Assembly: GCA_023053685.1 (NCBI GenBank)
Contig: JALIGW010000062.1
Span: forward strand, 2,034,604-2,098,603
Origin: Diadophis punctatus similis
Lineage: Eukaryota; Chordata; Lepidosauria; Squamata; Dipsadidae
Direction of reading: 5' to 3'
Length of the DNA stretch: 64,000 nt
Below, piece after piece: positions 56,862 to 64,000 of the stretch. The notes beneath the pieces are model-generated. The model did not search any database, was not told where the DNA came from, and saw nothing but the letters and a program-made list of their open reading frames with translations. Both the position numbers and the translations under genes were made by a program. Numbering within the stretch: the stretch's first letter is position 1; each line of letters starts with the position of its first letter.

Positions 56862-57266
56862 AGATTAACAGAGTTGGAAGGGACCTTGGAAGTCATCTAG
56901 TCCAACCCCCACCACTACCCAAGCAGGAGACCCTACACCACTTGACAGATGGCAGTCCAGTCTCTTCTTGAAAGCCTCCAGTGATGAAGCTCCCACAACT
57001 TCTGTTCCATCGGTTGATTGTTCTCACTGTCAGAAAGTTCCTCTTTATTTCCAGGTTGAATCTCTCCTCATTCAGTTTCCATCCATTATTCCTCATCTGA
57101 CCTTAAGGTGCTTTGAAGAATAGCTTGACCCCTCCTCTCTGTGGCAGCCCCTCAAATATTGGAAGATGCTATCATGTCTCCCTTGGTCCTTCTCTTCACT
57201 AGACTAGCCATGCCCGGTTCCTGCAACCGTTCTTCGTATATTTGAGCCTCCAGTCCCCTAATGACT
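56862..57266 (-). mobile_element. CR1 LINE 3' part
   Basis: Minus-strand 3'UTR (acagagttggaagggacctt on plus) and ORF2 segments MRNNGWKLNEERFNLEIKRN. Small deletions. Confidence 0.9.
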
Positions 57267-57377
57267 TCCATTAAAAACAAAACAAAGCTGCACTTTAAAA
57301 GCTAACATTTCTCTAATGCTTACTTGTAAGTTGCAAATGCCATATGACAAACTTGGTTTCTGGTTTGCATAAATGAA

Positions 57378-57992
57378 GTACAAGTAGTCCTTGACTTACC
57401 ACAGTTCATTTACTGACCATTTGAAGTTACAACAGCATTGAAAAAATTGATTTATGACCGTTTTTCACACTTATGACCATTGCAGCCTCACCATGGTCAC
57501 GTGATAAAAATTCAGATGCTTGGCAATTGGTTCATGACAGTTGCAGTGTCCCAGGGTCATGTGATCCCCTTTTGCAATAGCAATAGCCCTTAGACTTATA
57601 TACCGCTTCACTGTGCTTTACAGCCCTCTCTAAGCGGTTTTATAAAGTCAGCCTATTGCCCTCAACAATCTGGGTCCTCATGTTACCCACCTCGGAAAGA
57701 TGGAAGGCTGAGTCAACCTTGAGCCAGTCAGAATCGAACTGCTGGCAGTAGGCAGAGTTAACCTGCAATACTGCGTTCTAACCACTGCTCCATCACGGCT
57801 CTTTTGACAAGTAAAGTCATTGGGGAAGTCAGGTTCACGTAACAACTGTGTTACTAACTTAACACCTGCAGTGATTCATTTAACAACTGTGGCAAGAAAG
57901 GTTATAAAATGGGGCAAAACTCTCTTAACAAATGTCCCACTCAGCAACAGAAATTTTGGGTTCAGTTGTGCTTGTAAGTCAAGCATTACCTG
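57378..57992. mobile_element. TIR MITE (acaggtagtcc family), split by SINE
   Basis: Ends acaagtagtccttgacttac and gtaagtcaagcattacctgt are inverted repeats flanked by TA. Internal repeats of cacgtgat and ttaacaactgtg. Interrupted at 57577-57803. Confidence 0.75.
57577..57803 (-). mobile_element. tRNA-derived SINE inserted in MITE
   Basis: Minus strand: gagccgtgatggagcagtgg, ttcgattctgactgg, ccttccatctttccgaggtg, tatataagtctaag with gctatt tail. The MITE resumes with ttttgacaagtaaag. Confidence 0.88.
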
Positions 57993-58775
57993 TATGTAAA
58001 TCATGGTTTACATAACCCTGCATAGATTTTCCTATACATAAAGGTCGCTTCAGAAACCCCTCCCCTGACTTGAAGCTTTGGGTGAGGCCCTCCACCTTTT
58101 CTACGGCTTATCCCAAGGTATCTTCGCTGGCCCCCTCTTTTCTACAGCCATATGAACTGTGGACAGCCATAAAAACACTGGTTTCAGAAAGAGCTTTGGG
58201 GACAAGGGAGAAGATGCTACCCTGAATGGTGGAATATCAGATCAACTGTTTATATTAACTGAGTTCGGATTAACACTGAGACCAACTCAGAACCCATTCC
58301 CAGTCCCCCTCCCCAAACAAAGACCTTGTGGACTGGGATCTGAGGTAGAGACCTATGGCCAAATGTCTGCCAGAACTAAAATATGTATCTTTGGAGTTTG
58401 CAAAAGTTCTTTGTTGGTTAACGAGGGAACTTCTGAACTACAGAACAGCAAATATCATCATTACCACCATCACCCCAAGAACTTCAGCCTCGGTCGTGCT
58501 AGCTTGCTTTCAACCAATTCATGGATGGTTTGTGGATTTCTGTAGGGAGTTGGGAGCTCTTAGAACAGCTGGTGCAGAAGAAATATGTTTAAAGTGCTCT
58601 CTCTCTCTCTCTCTCTCTGGGTGTGGGTGTGGGTGTGGGATGGTTGCTGTTTGATTCTGTCTGGGCAGAGGAGCTGCCGGACCAGGCGGGCACCAAAGCC
58701 TGAGTGGGTGGGCTGGGTGCACTCTTCCCCCCTGCCCAGGCCCTCCAGCCAGGCTCCAGTTGTGCCTGGGATTTA
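57993..58775. other. Unassigned stretch with CT microsatellite
   Basis: A CT run at 58596-58618 followed by gtgtgg repeats; otherwise nothing recognised. Confidence 0.4.
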
Positions 58776-59125
58776 ATAATCAGTATAGAGCTGGAAGGGA
58801 CCTTGGAGGTCTTCTAGTCCAACCCCTTGCTCAAGCAGGAGACCCTATACCATTTCAGATAAGTGGCTGTCCAGTCTCTTCTTAAAAACCTCCAGTGATG
58901 GAGCACCCACGACTTCTGGTGGCAAGTGGTTCCACTGGTTAATTGTTCTCGCTGTTAGGAAGTTTCTTCTTAATTCCTCTCCTTGATTAGTTTCCATCCA
59001 TTGTTTCTGGTCTTGCCTTCTGGTGCTTTGGAAAATAAGTTGACCCCCTCTTATTTGGGGCAGCCTCTCAAACACTGGAATGCTGCTCCCATGTCCCCCT
59101 AGTTCTTTTCTCTAGACTGGTCATC
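58776..59125 (-). mobile_element. CR1 LINE 3' part
   Basis: Minus strand: MFERLPQIRGGQLIF, ARTINQWNHLPPEVVGAPSL and the gatct-type 3'UTR (agctggaagggaccttggag on plus). Confidence 0.9.
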
Positions 59126-59149
59126 CTGGGGGCCCCAACGCCTCTCCCA

Positions 59150-59720
59150 CCACCTTGCACGAAAGTCTCGGGTCCACCATCTCACGCAGACCCAAGGGGA
59201 AGGGTTGCAAAAGTGGGGAAGAAGGCGGCTGCCAATTTCGCTGACTCCCACCACTTGTCTTGGGCGTCGCGCGAGCGGCACAGGGGTCTCGAGTGGAAAG
59301 AGGCCCATGGCGCGTGGCCTTTGTGGCCCGTGGTGTCCGTGCGCTCGCCAATTCAGCGCCCTCTTCCTCCTCTTCCGCCCGGGACGCGCCTGCCGAAAGC
59401 AGCCGGGCAGGAGGAGAACGGAGCGCCGGAGGGGAAGGCGAGGGGAAGCGAGCGGCTCTGCTGGCCCGCCTCCATCCCTGACTCGCTCCTGAGGAATGTC
59501 CTGAAGGGCTTCCTTTCCAAAAACGTACAGCGTTACCAGGAGGCCCGTCCCTCCGGGTCAGCAGCCGCGTGAGGGACGGTAGCGCCGAGGCCCCCTCGCG
59601 CTCTGACCGCCGCCACATCCCGCCCGCTTCATGCAGAGCTCCTGGCCTGCGCCGCCTGAGAAAAGACCCCGTTCCCGAAGCCTCCGCCGACGGTGGGAGG
59701 CGAGCGCTCTGCCCTCAAAG
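59150..59720. promoter_or_regulatory. Second CpG-rich island, gene unknown
   Basis: High CpG density (gcgtcgcgcgagcggcac, cccgggacgcgcc) with no TIRs, hairpin structure or target duplication, unlike the GC-rich hAT elements. No exon resembling a known protein found on either strand, although frames are open for 70-160 codons. Could be a promoter of a non-coding RNA, a distal COL5A1 element or a first exon of an unseen gene. Confidence 0.4.
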
Positions 59721-60289
59721 GAACAGGGCCGGGGTCCAAATGGCCTCCCTCTTCCCCTCTGCTTGTCAGGGGGGAAACAACTCATTTCTCCCTTCACGTG
59801 TGCCTGTGCACACGAGCACACACACACACGGGAAATGCGTGTCCTCCCACCCGTGGGAAGGTAATGAATCCCACCCCAAGATTTCCTGGGAACGGAGGTG
59901 GGCTGTAGCCTCAGAAGCCTCTCCAAGGGGCCTGGGGCAGCCCGCCTTGAAAACCTCCCCCTCATCCCCCCCCCCGGCATTTTGGACAAGGGTTCGGAAC
60001 CTGCCCAATTGGCCACTGGAACAGGAGGGGCTTTTGAGGCTCCTCACATTCTAGCCATCCAGCCGGCCCCAATTCGAAGCGGATGGCCGCCTCCGGCCTC
60101 ACCAGAAAGGATTGCAGAGGTTGCTAATGCGACATGCAGAAACTTCAGAGAGAGGGAAAGATGAGTGATTGCGTATGGCAGAGCCAATATTTATTTTATT
60201 TCATGCATTTGTTAATTACATTTTTATACCCAGCCATCTCGGGAGAAGTGACTCTGGGTGGAGTAAATCAATTAAAAAACAATGTCTGT
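59721..60289. other. Unassigned stretch right of the CpG island
   Basis: Contains a short CA run (about 59815-59829) and a poly-C tract (about 59968); otherwise nothing recognised. Confidence 0.4.
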
Positions 60290-60815
60290 CTGTCTGTAGA
60301 GGTTCTCAGTCATGCAGGTCACGGTTGTCCCAAAGGTGCTTTTTCAGGAGGACATTCCTGGTTTTTCTTTTGAAAATGTTTCACTTCTCATCCAAGAAGC
60401 TTCTTCAGCTCTGACAGTGCTTCAATGACCCTCTAATTTCCAGTTGTCTGCAAGGAATATAAATCCTTCCATTCCCCATTATCCTGTAGAGTCTTTTAGC
60501 TGTACAATTTGGGATGAACACCCTTGGAATGGGGTGGGAGGAGGAATGGATTTCCAGAGGAAAAATTGCAGACTCCAGGAACCATTTGCACTACTCAGGA
60601 GACCCTGAGGACACAGATAAACCTCCAGGTTGCCTCAAGGACCCTCCAAAAAGGATGCAAATGACCATCTGTCTGCAAGGAATATAAATCCTTCCATTCT
60701 CCACCATCCAATCAGAGCTGAAGAAGTTTTTTGGATGAGAAGTAAAACGTCTTCAAAGAAAAAACCAGGACGTCCAGTTACCTCCTGAAAAACATCTTTG
60801 GGACAATGTGTGTCT
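60290..60815. mobile_element. Penelope-like termini in inverted arrangement
   Basis: 60290-60480 holds the terminal block in minus sense (cacggttgtcccaaaggtgc ... cttctcatccaagaagcttc); 60480-60815 holds the 3' region in plus sense, including gataaacctccaggttgcct, aggaatataaatccttccat, ttttggatgagaagtaaaac and ctttgggacaa. No coding part remains. Together it is a 5'-inverted, truncated insertion. Confidence 0.75.
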
Positions 60816-60850
60816 GCGTCTGTGATCATCATTCTAGCCATGGTCTATCC

Positions 60851-61234
60851 CTGTGATGGCGAACCTCTGCAGGTATGCCAGCCATTGCCCCAGCCCAGCT
60901 CCACCATGCATGCACGCGCCTCCCACCACCCAGCTGATCTTCGGGTCTCTGCCGCGCAGAGTGCATGTGTGGGGGGCGCTCGCATTGCATTTTGGGGTTT
61001 TGTGTGCGTGGGGCCCCAACTATGCCCCGTTTTGGGCCTGGAAGGCCTCCTGCACCAACCTGGAAGCCAAAAATGGGTGGGGGGGTGAGACACATGCGTG
61101 GTCAGGGGCGCATGTGCGGGGGGTGGGGTGCATGTGCGTGGGCAGGGCGCATGTGTGTGGGGTGCTTGCATTGCATTTTGGGGGTTCGTGAGCTCGCTTT
61201 GGGTACTCGGCACCAAAAAGGTTAGCCATCACTG
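60851..61234. mobile_element. Non-autonomous hAT element, gtgatggcgaacc family
   Basis: Ends ctgtgatggcgaacctctgc and aggttagccatcactg; 8-bp duplication gtctatcc (60843-60850 and 61235-61242). Interior contains four ggtcagg/cgcatgtg units near 61095-61160. Confidence 0.93.
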
Positions 61235-61242
61235 GTCTATCC

Positions 61243-61800
61243 ACTGCAGGATGAAGGCCTCTTTCCAACCCAGAAGGTCCTGAGATTTCCTTTGCCAGTT
61301 GGGCCCACCATGCTTGCTGATGTCGTCGATCCATCTTGTTTTATGTCTCTTTCATGGACACTTTTTATCAAGTGGGATCCATTCTATGACTGCCTTGGTC
61401 CACCTGCCCTCAGTTCTTTTTGCTATGTGAAATTTCCATTTCAATTCTTTTGATGGCATCGTATTTTTTTGTCTGTTCTCTAATTCACATGCAGATCTTT
61501 CTATCTTGTCTTGTAATGCCAAGTGTGGCTCTTTGCGCCATTCATAGCTTTTGTATCGATTGTGAGGTTCGTCTCCATATTTCACTGGCAACTGTTAGAG
61601 CAGGGAGCACGCATGGATCGGAAAATTTTCAGGCATACGGGGAGGCCGTTCTTGAAGATTACGCTTAGCTTGCCAAATGCCTGCCAACCACATTTAACAC
61701 ACCATTCAATTTCCTTTGTTGTATCACCTTCCGTTGAGATACATTAGCTAAGGTATATGTAGTGGTTTAGTTCTTCTCCAGATATTTAAAAAAACCTTTC
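61243..61800 (-). mobile_element. RTE-clade LINE, C-terminal RT fragment
   Basis: Minus strand reads EIEWCVKCGWQAFGKLSVIF, NGLPVCLKIFRSMRAPCSN, then AKRTEGRWTKAVIEWIPLDK and a decayed ISKHGGPNWQ-like part. These match the C-terminal region of vertebrate RTE-type elements, frequently annotated as craniofacial development protein 2-like. Multiple stops. Confidence 0.7.
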
Positions 61801-61859
61801 TTTGGTGAATTTATTAAACATAACCTGGCTCCTTTTCAGTTTATTTTTAAACCAAATGG

Positions 61860-61975
61860 AGTGTGTGTGTGTGTGTGTGTGTGTGTATGCATATGAAAAC
61901 AAGCATTTAAAATATAAAAATCAACATTAAAATTGAGATTAACTAATATTAAAATATACACCAACCCCATGGGGG

Positions 61976-62045
<70 letters not shown>
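61860..62045 (+). repeat. GT and GA microsatellites
   Basis: GT at 61860-61886 and about 32 AG/GA units at 61979-62045; about 90 bp of AT-rich DNA between. Confidence 0.95.
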
Positions 62046-62047
<2 letters not shown>

Positions 62048-62582
62048 ACACCCATCTCAATAGTTCCCTGAGATCTCAGGAAAACCATAGCTGAAAATGA
62101 TATTGAGCTGAATACCATGAATTTGGTAGATTCTGAATTCTACCAGTCTTCAATCAACCTGATGAAAAAGAATTGGCTTTCCACACTTCTTTCAAAGAAG
62201 AAGAGAATTCTGATTTTTCTGAGTAGAATAGGAAAAGTTATGGAGAGGGGAGATGTGGCTGTGCTGACACTCTCTGCAGACCCCCACCCCACTTCACAGA
62301 ACCCTCAAGGAAAGCCCTCCAGGCAGGTGTCAAGTTGCAGGGGCTGGATGGGCAGAGGAAACGGCCGTAGGTAAACCCATCAAGACTGTGTGTTTGGGGT
62401 CCTAATATATAGGTCCTGAAACTCCAGATATTTCACCTTTGAGTGGGGTGTACTACCCCACTGGGATTCAAGTGCACCCCAGGTGGCAGCCAGGTGGACC
62501 TCTGCACAACTGTCTTAGGAGCCAGCTGTGCCCATTCCTGGATTGGGATCACTCGTGCCTTAGTCAGCTCCTGATTAGATAA
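62046..62582. other. Unassigned stretch
   Basis: Nothing recognised. Confidence 0.4.
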
Positions 62583-62827
62583 TTGTGCCATGGTGGCGTA
62601 GTGGTCAGAGTGCAGTACTGCAGGCTACTTCTGCTGACTGCCGGCTTACTGCAATTTGGCAGTTCGGGTCTCACCAGGCTCAAGGTTGGCTCAGCCTTCC
62701 ATCCTTCCGAGGTGGGTAAAATGAGGACCCAGATTGTTGAGGGCAAGAGGCTGACTCTGTAAACTGCTTAGAGAGGGCTGTAAAGCACTATGAAGCAGTA
62801 TATAAGTCTAAATGCTATTGCTATTGC
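62583..62827 (+). mobile_element. tRNA-derived SINE, full-length
   Basis: gccatggtggcgtagtggtc (A box), ttcgggtctcaccaggctc (B box), ccttccatccttccgaggtg, gtaaactgcttagagagggc, tatataagtctaaatgctat. Best plus-strand example of the family. Confidence 0.9.
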
Positions 62828-63395
62828 AAGAGAGGAGCTGCCCTTGAAGACCCTCTGGAAGCTTCCATTGGTCTAAAGCAGAGCAGCAGAGTTAAGGATA
62901 TCCCTTGTTACACCCATGTAATATCTCTGCTCTGTGAGCTGCATGGGCTCCCCACAGACATCTGGGGGCAGTTAACAGGTGCAAGTTATCAAATAGGAAA
63001 CTCTTCAACCAGAAATGGACCAGACCTTCAAAGCCAGCAAACAAGGGAATTAGTCTGCCAGGCTCCATATAGTTTGGTGTTGCGGTTTCTCAGGGAAACA
63101 TTGGAATGGCCCTCAGAGCATTTCAACGCTCTCTCGAGCTACTCGACCACATGTTACATTTCTCAATGTTTGGTTTTCAAGGAGTGTTTGGGACAAATGA
63201 CAACCACCACAACAGATGGAGTCCGTCCTCCTGCTCTTTGGTGCATCCCACTCAATTGCCCCATTGCTGGGAGCACCTCAGAGGCCGTGCTGGTCCCTAA
63301 GCCAAGAGTGAGGCCTGTGGGTCTGTCCTGGTCACAAGAGAGCAGGGTGGAAAAAAGGTCTCTTCCTGGTTCCAGCTAATGGCTTCCGTGAGCAG
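62828..63395. other. Unassigned stretch
   Basis: Nothing recognised. Confidence 0.4.
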
Positions 63396-63403
63396 CTCTG
63401 TGG

Positions 63404-63646
63404 CAGTGGTGAAATCCAATTTTTTTTCCTACCGGTTCTGTGGGCGTGTCTTGGTGGGCGTGGCAGGGGAAGGATACTGCAAAATCTCCATTCCCACCCC
63501 ACTCTAGGGGAAGGATACTGAAAAATCCCCATTCCCTCCGTGCTCTGGGGCCAGCCAGAGGTGGTATTTGCCAGTTCTCCGAACTACTCAAAATTTCCGC
63601 TACCGGTTCTCCAGAACCTGTCAGAACCTGCTGGATTTCACCCCTG
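63404..63646. mobile_element. hAT element, caggggtgaaatcc family
   Basis: Ends cagtggtgaaatcc and ggatttcacccctg with 8-bp duplication ctctgtgg (63396-63403 and 63647-63654). Interior carries an internal duplication of ggggaaggatactg. Lacks the GC-rich hairpin found in its relative at 25327-25572. Confidence 0.93.
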
Positions 63647-63737
63647 CTCTGTGGGCAGCCTTCCTCCTCCGCCATTGCTGAGCACCTTCTCCCCAGAACC
63701 AAATGGAAGGGCTGGCAGGCAAGAGATGGCAGCAGAT

Positions 63738-63811
63738 TACAGATTAACACAGTTGGAAGGGACCTTGTAGGTCATCTAGTCCAATCCCCGCCCAAGCAGG
63801 AGACCCTATAC
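63738..63811 (-). mobile_element. CR1 LINE 3' end
   Basis: acagttggaagggaccttgt and aggtcatctagtccaatccc; cut at 63811 by a hAT element. Confidence 0.88.
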
Positions 63812-64000
63812 TAGTGATGGTGAACCTATGGGCACACATGCCACAGGTGGCACACGGAGCCATATCTGAGGGCACGTGAGGCGTTGCCCTATGTCAGCTC
63901 CAGCGCGCAAATGTGCACTGGTCAGCTGGTTTTTGGCCTTCTTTTTGGCTGTTTTCGCTCTCCCCAAGCTTCAGGAAAGCCTCCTGAAGCCTGGGGACAG
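63812..64000. mobile_element. hAT element, gtgatggcgaacc family, cut by window end
   Basis: tagtgatggtgaacctatgg, ggtggcacacggagccatat and agctccagcgcgcaaatgtg match 16331 onwards. Left target octamer would be ccctatac (63804-63811). The right end is outside the window. Confidence 0.85.

Noticed and set aside
59121..59618. 165-codon minus frame as a gene at the second CpG island
   Set aside because: No recognisable domain, composition typical of CpG-rich DNA, no supporting splice structure; kept only as an unassigned island.
62583..62827. tRNA gene
   Set aside because: A and B boxes are present but the body and tail are those of the SINE seen five times here, and no cloverleaf closes.

Overview
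This window is vertebrate nuclear DNA, almost certainly from a squamate reptile and probably a snake. CR1 and L2 LINEs, a tRNA-headed SINE, Penelope-like elements, a SPIN-type hAT transposon and many short GC-rich foldback hAT elements fill it, and several repeat tails are seeded with AATAG/TAATC-type microsatellites. There is no bacterial-style gene density; nearly every long open frame lies in a transposon, a CpG island or a microsatellite.

The one host gene I can identify is the first coding exon of COL5A1 (collagen type V alpha 1), on the minus strand at 8557-8653. It sits in a CpG island (about 8150-9490) holding a GCC repeat, a four-codon upstream ORF and two closely spaced CCAAT motifs. 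Positions 1-8556 are the start of COL5A1 intron 1; no second exon is visible. Everything to the right of about 9500 is upstream flanking DNA, about 54 kb without another recognisable protein-coding exon. A second unassigned CpG-rich block lies at about 59150-59720.

Layout: 1-8.1 kb intron with CR1 fragments, one hAT element and a Penelope fragment. 8.15-9.5 kb COL5A1 promoter and exon 1. 9.5-16 kb CR1 and L2 copies, including the best preserved L2 reverse transcriptase. 16.3-20.7 kb a three-level nest of DNA transposons with a roughly 340-bp-arm palindrome at its core. 21-30 kb CR1 reverse-transcriptase copies and five hAT elements, two of them side by side sharing one target sequence. 30-38 kb solo LTR, TIR elements, SINE and microsatellites. 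38-42 kb mostly single-copy-looking DNA plus a SPIN copy. 43-49 kb CR1-dense, with one minus-strand CR1 carrying a solo LTR, a retroposon-like insert with a 13-bp duplication and a foldback hAT. 50-55 kb an LTR with an internal acidic ORF, a Penelope-like GIY-YIG fragment and a 910-bp hAT built from serial hairpins. 55-64 kb CR1, SINE, RTE, Penelope and hAT copies.

The most notable material is the hAT population. Fifteen full or nested copies have readable ends, fourteen of them with exact 8-bp target duplications, and most of those duplications have TA at their centre. Families with different terminal repeats share the same internal GC-rich hairpin module. All calls come from reading the sequence; no database search was run.
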